The notes under the pieces: model-generated
What the model saw: the letters and a program-made list of their open reading frames with translations, nothing else
Databases searched by the model: none
Told to the model about the DNA's origin: nothing
Assembly: GCA_934401725.1 (NCBI GenBank)
Contig: CAKRSS010000006.1
Coordinates: 1-58,382 of the forward strand
Direction: 5' to 3'
From: an uncultured Eubacteriales bacterium
GTDB lineage: Bacteria; Bacillota; Clostridia; Oscillospirales; CAG-272
DNA: 58,382 nt
Shown: positions 1 to 8,221 of the stretch, one piece after another
Numbering within the stretch: the stretch's first letter is position 1
How the letters are laid out: every line of letters starts with the position of its first letter
Made by a program: the position numbers and the translations under genes

Positions 1-39
1 GAGTGCTATAATTAGACAAGAAAATAGGCTTGAAGCCAT

Positions 40-84
40 AAAAAATATGGCCATAAAGGTTGCAACTTTATGGCCATATTTTTT
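40..84. terminator. bidirectional intrinsic terminator
   Basis: A 19-bp perfect inverted repeat (40-58 and 66-84) encloses a 7-nt loop. A-rich and T-rich flanks on each side would give a U-tract in both directions. It lies about 95 bp downstream of the minus-strand gene ending at 180 and probably ends that transcript, as well as one entering from the left edge. The 90-180 stretch holds no gene I can support. Confidence 0.8.
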
Positions 85-179
85 ATTTTTGACTGTTGGC
101 TTACCGAATACTGACTGTGAAACAGCAGCTACTCAAAATCCGCTTCGCACTTCGCGGAATAATAGCAGATCCGGTAACC

Positions 180-1022
180 TTAATTCAGTATTCTCTTCTC
201 AATATACGCATTTTTATGCATCCCGCAAGCTAACGCTTCACCGTACAGTTCCCTTGCGGGTTCCCCGTTGTCGGTGTCAATCAAGGCGTTGATAACACGG
301 TTGATGGCCAACCGTGCCATGCCGCATTTGGAGCGCGGCTCGTTGAGTTGCTCCCACGTGCCGATTAAAAAATCACTTTGCAGATTATCCGACCCCAGCC
401 ACGGGAGCATTCGCATACCGAGTTCAAAGGCATCGTATTCGGCGCTTCCAAAGGCCTTCAGGCAAAGAGCCGAATAAACCGTTTTGTAAAAAATATGATT
501 GTCCGGATTCTCGGTTGTTTCCCAAAATGATCTGAAATTATTTTTTGCAAGCTCCAGATAGCCGACAGGCGTCCTCACCGTCGGCGTTACCGACAGTGCC
601 GCGTTATGGCATTCAAATACAACCCCTTCTATGCCGCTTATATCTGCGTTTTTACTTAAAGCGCTTTTGTAACAATCCCACCAAAAATCCGCAAAGCCGC
701 CGAACTCGAGGGCAAAGCGCTGCGTGGCATCGCAGACGAGCCAGAACAGATATTTTGTCGGCTTATCCCGCAGAAATTCGGCAAACTCGCAGTGATTTTT
801 GTAAATGCCGTCGCTGTCTCTGAGCATAGCAAAGCTGTCCGAAATATTCCAATAGGCAAAGCCGATTTCTTCGGTTCCCTTCAGCTCATCGCCGCGAAGG
901 CCTGCTTGCAGATAATCGATAACCGCAAGGTCCTGCTTGCGTTTTTTCTCCCGCGAGTAGCTGGTGCGCTCTCCTCCGAGCTTCAGTTTTTTGAAGTTTT
1001 CAGCAAATTCAGAGTTCATCAT
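180..1022 (-). CDS. hypothetical protein, all-helical
   Basis: I do not recognise this 280-aa protein. It has no signal peptide or membrane segment. It is mostly amphipathic helix with many Trp, Phe and Tyr residues, which would suit a TPR-like or other helical-repeat fold, but I see no family motif. The ATG at 1022 (followed by a second ATG at 1019) has an AAAGGA ribosome site a few bases upstream. Base composition is more AT-rich than most neighbours. A sigma-A-like promoter at 1187-1215 and the terminator at 40-84 make it a single-gene transcript. Confidence 0.75.
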   Translation of the reverse strand: MMNSEFAENFKKLKLGGERTSYSREKKRKQDLAVIDYLQAGLRGDELKGTEEIGFAYWNISDSFAMLRDSDGIYKNHCEFAEFLRDKPTKYLFWLVCDATQRFALEFGGFADFWWDCYKSALSKNADISGIEGVVFECHNAALSVTPTVRTPVGYLELAKNNFRSFWETTENPDNHIFYKTVYSALCLKAFGSAEYDAFELGMRMLPWLGSDNLQSDFLIGTWEQLNEPRSKCGMARLAINRVINALIDTDNGEPARELYGEALACGMHKNAYIEKRILN

Positions 1023-1186
1023 TTGTTCCTTTCATTGTTTGTTTCTTTTGTTATCCGTCAAAGCGGCTTATTGTCGAATTCAATTACAATTACATCCTCA
1101 TCCCCCCAGCGCTCTTACCGGGTACTGACTGCGCGCCCGTGCGGACACGGTGTTGTTCGTGTACGCAAATATAGTTATAAAGTATA

Positions 1187-1215
1187 ATTGTATACCACGG
1201 CGGGCAATTTGTCAA
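1187..1215 (-). promoter_or_regulatory. sigma-A promoter for the gene at 180-1022
   Basis: On the minus strand, TTGACA (1215-1210), a 17-bp spacer and TACAAT (1192-1187) form a near-consensus sigma-A promoter. It leaves a leader of about 160 nt before the ATG at 1022. The 1023-1440 stretch contains this promoter and leader but no other gene I can support. Confidence 0.75.
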
Positions 1216-1442
1216 GAATGTGTGCACAGACTCGCGTGTTTCGGCGTAGTTTTATCGTCCGGCTGACCGCAGTCGGCCTTTATTTTTTGTACCGCGGCAA
1301 TTGTATCGATTTTTATGATATAATATAAAAAAATTTGCCCAAACCTATTGACTCTCCTCCCGACTGTAATGATAAACTGTACCTGCAAGGCAGAAACCGC
1401 GCGGTCTGCCCCACCACAAAATTCGGACGAAAGGAAAAAGCC

Positions 1443-2984
1443 ATGTACAAGATAGGTGAATTATCCAAGTTGTGCAGCATACCGGTCAAGACTCTGCGCT
1501 ACTATGACTCCGTGGGACTGCTGACGCCGGACAAAATCGACAAATTCACAGGCTATCGGTATTATTCCGCCTCAAAGCTGTCGGATTGCTACCGCATTAT
1601 CGCCTTAAAGGAGCTCGGTTTTTCCCTTGACGGGATACGGGAACAGCTCACGGCAAGCGACGACCAAAAAATCGTCGGCATACTTGACGCAAAGCTCGCC
1701 GAGCTGAACGCCCTTATCACAAGCACAGAAAAACAGCTGAAGAAAATCGAGTCCATGAAAAACAGCATTGCAGAAGGAGAGTCCCAAATGAACAACGTTA
1801 TTATCAGAGAAACTGACGCTATACGCGTCGCATTTGTTCGCCGGATTTACACCTCAAAATCCGACGCGCTGCGCCGGGCAGACGAAATGGCGAAAAAACT
1901 GCCGAAGGCCATCGTCGGCAAGCGGCGAATCGTCATAAATTACGAGACGGAGTACAAAGACTCCGATTTCGACCTTGCCGTCGGCGTCGAGATTACGGGC
2001 AGCCTGCCGGCGAACAGCGAGTACGGCGAGAAAATCATCACATTCGGGAGCTCCGGGTTCGTCGCCACGCTCTGCTGCAATGAGGCTCAGCTCGACGACG
2101 CCTACAAAGCCGTCATCCGGCAGCTCGACGGCTCGGACTACCGCATGCGCGGCGCTTATTACGAAATACACCACAGCGACGGGACAGTCGAGCTGAAGGT
2201 TCCCGTGCGCGAAAAGGCGACAGAGCCGTCGTATGTGAGCGCGGACGCAGACGAGCCGTTTGCAGACGACCCCGAGGCCTGCGGCAAATGGAAGATGGTC
2301 GACGTCGTCCCGACGCGCGAGCATTTCGTCTACGGAAAGCCCAAATGCAGCCATCCCGCGTGGCTACGTGAGCTGTATTTTGTCGACGGCGGCAAGGGGT
2401 ACTGGGTCACGAGCGGGTGGACAAAGGGCGCGCTGTTCACGCGCGGGCCGAGGCCCGGCACGCGGTACGTCAACCGCTACACAATCGAAAATATCGACGG
2501 CCACAGGCTTCTCTTTCTCAACATGGTCGGCAGCGGCGGCAGCGAATTCGACGCGCCCGAAATATGGGTTTACGAAAAGGTCGACGACGGGCATTACTTG
2601 TCGGAGGAGGAGTTCAAAAGGAGCGACAATATCGACCTCCCGTTTGTGAACGACGCGGCCGTCCTCGGCAAATGGCGCGTGCGCGATTTCGTGACGGAAC
2701 AAGAGGACTTTGACCCGCAAAGGCAGAGCCTGAAGCAAGACGAGCTTTTCGTGCTGTCGGCAGAGTTCGGAGAAAACGGCGTGTATGTAACGACCACCAA
2801 AAACGGGACGGATAGCGGCACCTCCGTGTGGACGAAGGGCTTTGTGTTAAACAGACGCGAGAGGACCGCGTCCGCATACGAGATCAAGGTGATCGACGGA
2901 AAAGAGTATCTGTTCAAGCAGTGGAAGTGCGGCGATTACAGCTTCGACGGCCGGGTGTACTGGTATGTGTTCACCCGAGAGTAA
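1443..2984 (+). CDS. MerR-family regulator with effector domain and duplicated C-terminal module
   Basis: A 513-aa transcription regulator. Residues 1-72 are a MerR winged helix (the KTLRYYDSVGLL motif), followed by a dimerisation coiled coil to about residue 115. Residues about 116-270 resemble GyrI-like effector-binding domains. Two repeats of about 110 aa follow (about 273-395 and 400-513), each with a GKW...VD start, a WTKG strand and an IDG...LF core. Such repeats are known to me at the C-termini of clostridial regulators and M56/BlaR-like proteins, and suggest a small beta-barrel. The start at 1443 is chosen because AAGGAA lies 6 nt upstream; a longer frame opens at a TTG at 1335 without a ribosome site. 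A ligand cannot be inferred. Confidence 0.88.
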   Translation: MYKIGELSKLCSIPVKTLRYYDSVGLLTPDKIDKFTGYRYYSASKLSDCYRIIALKELGFSLDGIREQLTASDDQKIVGILDAKLAELNALITSTEKQLKKIESMKNSIAEGESQMNNVIIRETDAIRVAFVRRIYTSKSDALRRADEMAKKLPKAIVGKRRIVINYETEYKDSDFDLAVGVEITGSLPANSEYGEKIITFGSSGFVATLCCNEAQLDDAYKAVIRQLDGSDYRMRGAYYEIHHSDGTVELKVPVREKATEPSYVSADADEPFADDPEACGKWKMVDVVPTREHFVYGKPKCSHPAWLRELYFVDGGKGYWVTSGWTKGALFTRGPRPGTRYVNRYTIENIDGHRLLFLNMVGSGGSEFDAPEIWVYEKVDDGHYLSEEEFKRSDNIDLPFVNDAAVLGKWRVRDFVTEQEDFDPQRQSLKQDELFVLSAEFGENGVYVTTTKNGTDSGTSVWTKGFVLNRRERTASAYEIKVIDGKEYLFKQWKCGDYSFDGRVYWYVFTRE

Positions 2985-3058
2985 CCGTGCGCGGCGATTT
3001 TGACCGCGACAGAGCAAAAAGGCGCCGCAAGCGCGGCGCCTGCGATAAACGCTTAGGG

Positions 3059-3096
3059 AACCGGCATGGCGGAATAAATCCGCCATGCCGGTTTTC
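3059..3096 (+). terminator. intrinsic terminator after the MerR gene
   Basis: A 15-bp stem (3059-3073 with 3079-3093) and a 5-nt loop are followed by TTTTC. A second GC-rich hairpin at 3021-3040 precedes it. They fill the gap between the MerR gene and the convergent gene ending at 3137. Confidence 0.7.
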
Positions 3097-3136
3097 TGCT
3101 ATCGTTTGTCTATGTTTGTGATTTCGTGCATTTGGT

Positions 3137-3661
3137 TTATTTTAGGATACCGAAATACCTACTTGGAACTACTTCGCGAAGAGCTTGACACACAGCCTCA
3201 CTCTTTGCCCACTTAATTATTCCTTTTTTGCACCTCACCTTATCTATGGGAACTTTCGGAAGTGATTGGGTTGTGATAAGTATAAATTGAAATCCCGTTT
3301 TGTAAATATCAACATGAACAACATTCCGATTTCCGAAATTTCTGACAGCAATGAATTTTATATTGGCGTATTCAATTTGAACTTTGGGACAAAAGAGACA
3401 TTTCCATGTGATTTTTTCATCGTCCAGTATCAGTTTTCCCCATATATGCTGCCATAAATACTCCAACGACCATCCAGAAAGGAGAATAAATAAGAGTGCA
3501 ATAACAATCATATGAATGGTTCCATAATTTATTTCTCCTGAAAAAAAGGTAAACTTTATGCCCATACAAAGCATTAGCAATGGTACGAAAATCATAATGA
3601 TGCAAAGCAATCGCCCTTCCGTGCACAATATAATGTGGGGTCTAAATACCTTTTTCTTCAT
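3137..3661 (-). CDS. hypothetical membrane protein, PH-like domain
   Basis: A 174-aa protein with two hydrophobic helices (about residues 16-38 and 48-68), then a soluble beta-rich stretch that looks like a bacterial PH-type domain: a GKLILDDEKITW opening, alternating strands and a closing helix. The likely topology is a two-helix hairpin in the membrane with the domain in the cytoplasm. It is clearly more AT-rich than the surrounding genes. The next minus-strand gene upstream (3794-4246) is also AT-rich and membrane-bound. I infer recent acquisition. Function unknown. Confidence 0.7.
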   Translation of the reverse strand: MKKKVFRPHIILCTEGRLLCIIMIFVPLLMLCMGIKFTFFSGEINYGTIHMIVIALLFILLSGWSLEYLWQHIWGKLILDDEKITWKCLFCPKVQIEYANIKFIAVRNFGNRNVVHVDIYKTGFQFILITTQSLPKVPIDKVRCKKGIIKWAKSEAVCQALREVVPSRYFGILK

Positions 3662-3793
3662 TTTCAGTTGTCTCCTTCAAATGCTGCTTCAAAATAAGCT
3701 TGAGCGCACATCAATAAAAATTCTTTCAGGGCATTTAAGTTTGCAGTAAGTTGAACGCTTACCGCCTTTAATTTATTCGGCGCGCGGAATAAA

Positions 3794-4246
3794 CTATTTA
3801 CGACGGGCTTTTTTCTGTACACGATCTCTCTTCTCCATTTCGCGCAATAGTTCAGGGGCTAAATAAAACAGACACATCATCACGCAATACAAAGATAAAA
3901 CTATCGCCTGTGTTCCGATATTCTTTTTATTGATTAGCTTGATGGAATCTACACAGTCGTTTGCATCAGAGCCAAAAGAAATAAACAAATGATCGTAGAC
4001 CCAATGCTTACCTTTGTCCGATGCAAAAAATGATATTTCGTCACCTTTAATATTCAGTTGTTTTCCATCAAGTTCTTTCCACAGGTTATCGTATATGTAA
4101 TACCTCTCGCCGTCGTCCATTACGATAAATACTCTTTCAGAACCATTCTTGGCGTTTATACGCTCATATTGTACATCAGAACAGTATCCACTTACTAAGT
4201 ACAAATCATCTGTAGTATAACGGGGATTAGAGTGAGCAAGCACCAA
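3794..4246 (-). CDS. hypothetical membrane protein, probable 5' frameshift
   Basis: As read, 150 aa from a TTG at 4246, with a soluble beta-rich N-terminal part, one membrane helix near residues 113-131 and a basic tail. The frame remains open upstream to about 4290 and encodes a hydrophobic signal-anchor-like run, but has no start there. The only ATG with a good ribosome site (ATG 4290-4288, AGGTGAT just upstream) is in another frame and stops after 8 codons. Adding one base near 4268 joins the two into one protein with a clean signal peptide. So this is either a frameshifted gene or a sequencing error. AT-rich like its neighbour; function unknown. Confidence 0.6.
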   Translation of the reverse strand: MVLAHSNPRYTTDDLYLVSGYCSDVQYERINAKNGSERVFIVMDDGERYYIYDNLWKELDGKQLNIKGDEISFFASDKGKHWVYDHLFISFGSDANDCVDSIKLINKKNIGTQAIVLSLYCVMMCLFYLAPELLREMEKRDRVQKKARRK

Positions 4247-4364
4247 GATAATGGCAGCGCCAATTAATTTATGCGCAATAGTAGTTTCATAATATCACCT
4301 CAATCCGCTCGCAGACCGCGACAAGGGGCGTGCCCATTGCATTTGTCATAGAGTCATACCTCCT

Positions 4365-5186
4365 TTACTGCGCGGAATTTTCCGCGAAATAATGCTCCTG
4401 CGCGTACCTAAAGCGCGCGTTGAAGCGTTCGGCGGCGACCTTGCTCGCGCGTCGCCACGGGGTCAGCATGTCGAAAGCGTGGTAAAGCCCCGGATAGACG
4501 TCGAGCCCGGCGGGGACACCGGCGCGCCGGAGGTTCTCGACGTACGCCACGGTCTCCGCATAAAACGGCTCGGCTGTCGACACAAACGTGTAGGCGGGCG
4601 GCAGTCCCGTATAATCAACGCATCTTGCCGCCGCGGCGTAGCAGGGCGTCCCGCCGCGAAGCCCGGCGAGGTACTTTCCCCAGCCGTAGTGGTTGCGCCG
4701 CGTGTTCCAGACCGGCGCGTGGTTGTCGCGCGAGGTTTCGGTGTCCTCATTGTCGAGCATGGGGTAGAGCGGCATCTGAAACGCGACCTTCACGCCGCCG
4801 ACGTCCCTCTCGTACAGGCAAAGCGCCGCGGCGAGTCCGCCGCCTGCGCTCTCGCCGCCGACCATTATCTGATCGTCGCGCACGCCGAGCTCCGCCGCGT
4901 GCTCCCGAAGGTAGACCAGCGCGGCGTGACAGTCCTCAAGCGCCGCCGGATATGGGGCTTTGCCTGCCAGCCTGTAGGCGGGCGAGACCACGACCGCGCC
5001 GTACCGCCTTACAAGCTCCATCGCGCGCGACATGTAGACCATCCCCGCCATTCCCGTGACGTACCCGCCGCCGTGTATCCACAGAACGCCCGTGCGGCGC
5101 GCGCCGCCGCACTGCGGCGTGAGAATCAGCAGCTTCATCCGGCCGCCGCCGGATGGTATATAAATTTTCTTCGTTTTGTATCTCAT
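4365..5186 (-). CDS. alpha/beta hydrolase (HSL-type esterase)
   Basis: A 273-aa cytoplasmic esterase or lipase of the hormone-sensitive-lipase family. It shows the HGGG oxyanion-hole motif (38-41), the nucleophile elbow GESAGG (111-116, Ser113), and a C-terminal YHAFD stretch that should carry the catalytic His. Family members cleave short acyl or acetyl esters; the natural substrate cannot be inferred. It has no signal peptide. Its own promoter is at 5223-5251. It is divergent from the fucO-like gene. Confidence 0.88.
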   Translation of the reverse strand: MRYKTKKIYIPSGGGRMKLLILTPQCGGARRTGVLWIHGGGYVTGMAGMVYMSRAMELVRRYGAVVVSPAYRLAGKAPYPAALEDCHAALVYLREHAAELGVRDDQIMVGGESAGGGLAAALCLYERDVGGVKVAFQMPLYPMLDNEDTETSRDNHAPVWNTRRNHYGWGKYLAGLRGGTPCYAAAARCVDYTGLPPAYTFVSTAEPFYAETVAYVENLRRAGVPAGLDVYPGLYHAFDMLTPWRRASKVAAERFNARFRYAQEHYFAENSAQ

Positions 5187-5222
5187 CCCGACCGTCGGCG
5201 GCTCCTTCTTACATTTTTATAT

Positions 5223-5251
5223 AGTATACCACACACCCCGCCCGATTGCAA
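5223..5251 (-). promoter_or_regulatory. promoter for the esterase gene
   Basis: Minus strand: TTGCAA (5251-5246), 17-bp spacer, TATACT (5228-5223). The -10 is preceded by TGG, giving an extended -10. The leader to the ATG at 5186 is short. Confidence 0.65.
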
Positions 5252-5338
5252 CACCCGCCGCCGCGCCGACCCGCAGAAATGCCCTGCCCCGCGCATTATC
5301 TTTCACCGTATTTTCAATTTTGCTACACAAACCCTTCA

Positions 5339-5366
5339 TTGCGTTTTAACATGACTATGTTAAAAT
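5339..5366 (+). promoter_or_regulatory. promoter and overlapping dyad operator upstream of fucO
   Basis: TTGCGT (5339-5344), 16-bp spacer and TAAAAT (5361-5366) form a moderate promoter. A perfect dyad, TTTTAACAT-GACT-ATGTTAAAA (5344-5365), fills the spacer and enters the -10 box, where a bound repressor would block polymerase. The regulator is unknown. Confidence 0.5.
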
Positions 5367-5434
5367 TCAGACGAACTCGGATAAGAGTGAAGCCGAGACA
5401 AGATTGTCAAAATAAAAACAACAGGAGGCTTTTT

Positions 5435-6577
5435 ATGGTCAATCGTTTTGTTCTGAATTCCGTTTCATATCATGGCAAGGGCGCCATCAAGGAAATTCCC
5501 GGCATTGTTGCCGCCAAGGGCTTTCACAAAGCATTCATCGCTTCCGGTCCGGATCTCGTAAGGTTCGGCGTTACAAAGCATGTCACTGATCTGCTCGATG
5601 CGGCAGGCATGGCGTACGAGCTCTTCACAGACATCAAACCCAACCCCACAATAGAAAACGTTCAGTCCGGCGTCGCGGCTTACAAGGCGTCCGGCGCTGA
5701 TTACATGATAACCATCGGCGGCGGCTCGGCTATGGACGCCGGCAAGGCCATCGGCATCATAATCAACAACCCCGAATTCGCGGACGTGCGCAGCCTCGAG
5801 GGCGTTGCCCCGACCAAGAACCGCACCGTCTTCACCATAGCCGTTCCCACAACAGCAGGTACTGCCGCGGAGGCTACCATAAACTACGTCATCACCGACG
5901 TCGAGCGCAAGCGCAAATTCGTCTGCGTCGACACCAACGACATTCCCGACGTTGCCGTCGTCGACCCCGAGATGATGTCGACCATGCCCAAGGGCCTGAC
6001 CGCCTCGACCGGTATGGACGCGCTGACCCACGCCATCGAGGGCTACACCACCCGCGCGGCCTGGGAGCTCCCCGACTGCCTCAACCTCGAGGCAATCCGC
6101 CTCATCTCAAAGAACCTCCGCGCCGCCGTCAGAAACGAGGACGCAGGCCGCGAGGGCATGGCGCTCGGACAGTTCGTCACCGGCATGGCGTTCTCAAACG
6201 TCGGACTCGGCATCGCGCACTCCATCGCGCACACGCTTGGCGCTGTATATGACACGCCGCACGGCGTCGCCTGCGCCATGATGCTGCCTATCGTCATGGA
6301 GTACAACGCCGACGTCACCGGCGAGAAGTTCAAGGCTATCGCCGAGGCGATGGGCGTCGACACGACCGGCATGACGCAGGATGAGTACCGCAAGGCCGCA
6401 ATCGACGCGGTGCGTCAGCTGAGCGTTGACGTCGGCATCCCGACCAAGCTCCCCGCTATCAAGGATGAGGATCTCGACTTCTTAGCCGAGTCCGCGCATG
6501 CGGACGCCTGCGCTCCCGGCAACCCGAAGGACGCGTCGGTCGAAGACCTCAAGGCTCTTATCCGCAAGCTCATGTAA
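5435..6577 (+). CDS. fucO: lactaldehyde reductase (iron-dependent alcohol dehydrogenase)
   Basis: A 380-aa group III alcohol dehydrogenase close to E. coli FucO in length and in many stretches. It interconverts L-lactaldehyde and 1,2-propanediol with NADH, which regenerates NAD during fucose or rhamnose fermentation. The nucleotide site is GGGSAMD (95-101). The iron ligands match D195, H199, H262 and H276. The ATG at 5435 is chosen because AGGAGG lies 6 nt upstream (5423-5428); the frame is open further upstream without a ribosome site. Close paralogues (1,3-propanediol or butanol dehydrogenases) are alternatives, but the match to FucO is strongest. Confidence 0.9.
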   Translation: MVNRFVLNSVSYHGKGAIKEIPGIVAAKGFHKAFIASGPDLVRFGVTKHVTDLLDAAGMAYELFTDIKPNPTIENVQSGVAAYKASGADYMITIGGGSAMDAGKAIGIIINNPEFADVRSLEGVAPTKNRTVFTIAVPTTAGTAAEATINYVITDVERKRKFVCVDTNDIPDVAVVDPEMMSTMPKGLTASTGMDALTHAIEGYTTRAAWELPDCLNLEAIRLISKNLRAAVRNEDAGREGMALGQFVTGMAFSNVGLGIAHSIAHTLGAVYDTPHGVACAMMLPIVMEYNADVTGEKFKAIAEAMGVDTTGMTQDEYRKAAIDAVRQLSVDVGIPTKLPAIKDEDLDFLAESAHADACAPGNPKDASVEDLKALIRKLM

Positions 6578-6586
6578 AAAAATATC

Positions 6587-6622
6587 GGCAGCAGCCGCGC
6601 ATGCGCGGCTGCTGCCTTTTTT
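6587..6622. terminator. bidirectional terminator between fucO and the sigma-factor gene
   Basis: A GC-rich perfect palindrome (arms 6587-6600 and 6603-6616) is flanked by TTTTTT on the right and AAAAAAA on the left. It can therefore end both converging transcripts. Confidence 0.85.
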
Positions 6623-6638
6623 ATTGCCTTGTTTCGGT

Positions 6639-8162
6639 TTACATATTGGCAAAGAACGCCCCGGCTGAGACGAGCGTGTTCCCGTCGTACTTAAGCCAAC
6701 CGTTCTCCAGCGCCTGCTCGACAACGTAGCCGCGCTCGATATTGGGCGCTTTGAGAACAAGCTCCGACATCTCGGCTCTCAGCGCCCTGAGCTTTGCCGC
6801 GACGGTATCGTCGTAGACCTCGGGCGCTTTGGGGTTGAAGATTACGACGTTCGGCACAACACGGCCGTTTTCCGTCTTAGCATAGCCGTACTTGAGCAGC
6901 TTTTTGATGTCCTCTTCCCCGCATTCGTCCGCCCGTCCGGTGCAGATAAGGCTCATCGCGTACTCATGGTCGGCGCTGATTCTCTCGGGTGTTTTGGAGT
7001 ACATGTCCTTGTAGCGGAACTTGTACTGTGAGAAATAGCCGCACATTTTGCTATTAAAGCCAGACCCGTGCTGCCCGACGAAGAAGGGCTCGGTGTAATC
7101 GATGCTCTCGTACCCCGTCAGCACCCACGCGCCGCCGTCCGGCCGCGCGGGAAGCTCCTCCTCGCAAGGATCGACCGTGCTGTACTTGATAATATCAAAC
7201 GCCCGGACGAGCATCGCCCACTTTGCACTCTCGTACCCGACGTAGCTGACATCCGCCTTGGCACCGCCGCATGAGACGTACAGGTCGATAAGCCCGCACA
7301 GTTTCTCGGTCAGCGGAACCTGTATCTTTTTGCTCGCCTCAAACCGCGCCCGCTGTTCCCTGCGGCTTATAATGCGGAAGTTTGTGACGTATTTGCCGCC
7401 CTCCCGGCGCAAAAGCTGCTCGCGGACAAGAAACTCCAGCTCGTCCTCCATGTAAGGCAGCGCGATGCCGAGAGACAGCGCCAGCTCCTCCGAAGTTTCG
7501 GGGTTTTCGTATGCTTCGAGGAAAATGTTTTTGTAAAGCAGGTGCGAAACTATTGTCCACGGCTGACCGAATCTACCCTCACACCCGGACTTGATAAATG
7601 TAATCTCTTCCGGCTTGTAGCTTCTGATACCGAATTCTCTTGCCATATCCATTCCTTCTTTCAGTGTTTTTCTTGTGCGGTAAAGCCGCTGCTTTATCGC
7701 GGTCTCGGAAAGCGAAAATGTGAGTGCAATATCACGAATGCTTCGGTCTTCTATGTAATATGCGACCACGATGTCGCGGTAGTCGCTCCGGATGAACGCC
7801 AGCTCCCGCCGGAGAAGGGCCAATTGCTCCTTCTGTATCAGCTCATCTCCGGGACTTCCGTCCACGTCCGCAATTTCATAGTCGCCGATGTCGGCGTCGC
7901 TCACCGCCTCGCGGCGGTCGTGCTTGTGCTTCGCCCACGCGGCGTAACGGTTGCGCGCCACCTGCCAGACCCACGCCGGAAAATTTCCCGGTTCGGCTCC
8001 GCGGTTGAGCGAAGCTATGACGTTGAGCGCGATGTCCTGCGTCAGATCCTCTGCCTCGGTGTTGCTGCCCGTCTTGCGCAGGCAGAAGTAAAACACCTTT
8101 TCCATATAGCTCCCGGCAAACTCGCCGACAAGCCGGTCGCGCGCCGCATTGGTATTCTGCAT
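6639..8162 (-). CDS. sigma-70 (ECF-like) factor with long C-terminal extension
   Basis: 507 aa. Residues 1-90 contain sigma region 2 (EAEDLTQDIAL, then the WVWQVARNRYAAWAK stretch). Region 4 (about 115-180) ends in an SLSETAIKQRLYRTRKTL helix-turn-helix. Ordinary ECF factors end there at about 180 aa; this one has another 320 aa without a family I recognise, though it contains a helical, winged-helix-like part near 210-270. The extension is likely a built-in sensor or anti-sigma-like control. The ATG at 8162 is chosen because GGGAGG lies just upstream; a GTG at 8180 is less likely. It follows the XRE gene by about 60 nt. Confidence 0.8.
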   Translation of the reverse strand: MQNTNAARDRLVGEFAGSYMEKVFYFCLRKTGSNTEAEDLTQDIALNVIASLNRGAEPGNFPAWVWQVARNRYAAWAKHKHDRREAVSDADIGDYEIADVDGSPGDELIQKEQLALLRRELAFIRSDYRDIVVAYYIEDRSIRDIALTFSLSETAIKQRLYRTRKTLKEGMDMAREFGIRSYKPEEITFIKSGCEGRFGQPWTIVSHLLYKNIFLEAYENPETSEELALSLGIALPYMEDELEFLVREQLLRREGGKYVTNFRIISRREQRARFEASKKIQVPLTEKLCGLIDLYVSCGGAKADVSYVGYESAKWAMLVRAFDIIKYSTVDPCEEELPARPDGGAWVLTGYESIDYTEPFFVGQHGSGFNSKMCGYFSQYKFRYKDMYSKTPERISADHEYAMSLICTGRADECGEEDIKKLLKYGYAKTENGRVVPNVVIFNPKAPEVYDDTVAAKLRALRAEMSELVLKAPNIERGYVVEQALENGWLKYDGNTLVSAGAFFANM

Positions 8163-8221
8163 TTTCTCGCCTCCCTTCACACGTATAGTGGGGTGTTTTG
8201 GAATTCGGTTACATAAATTTT

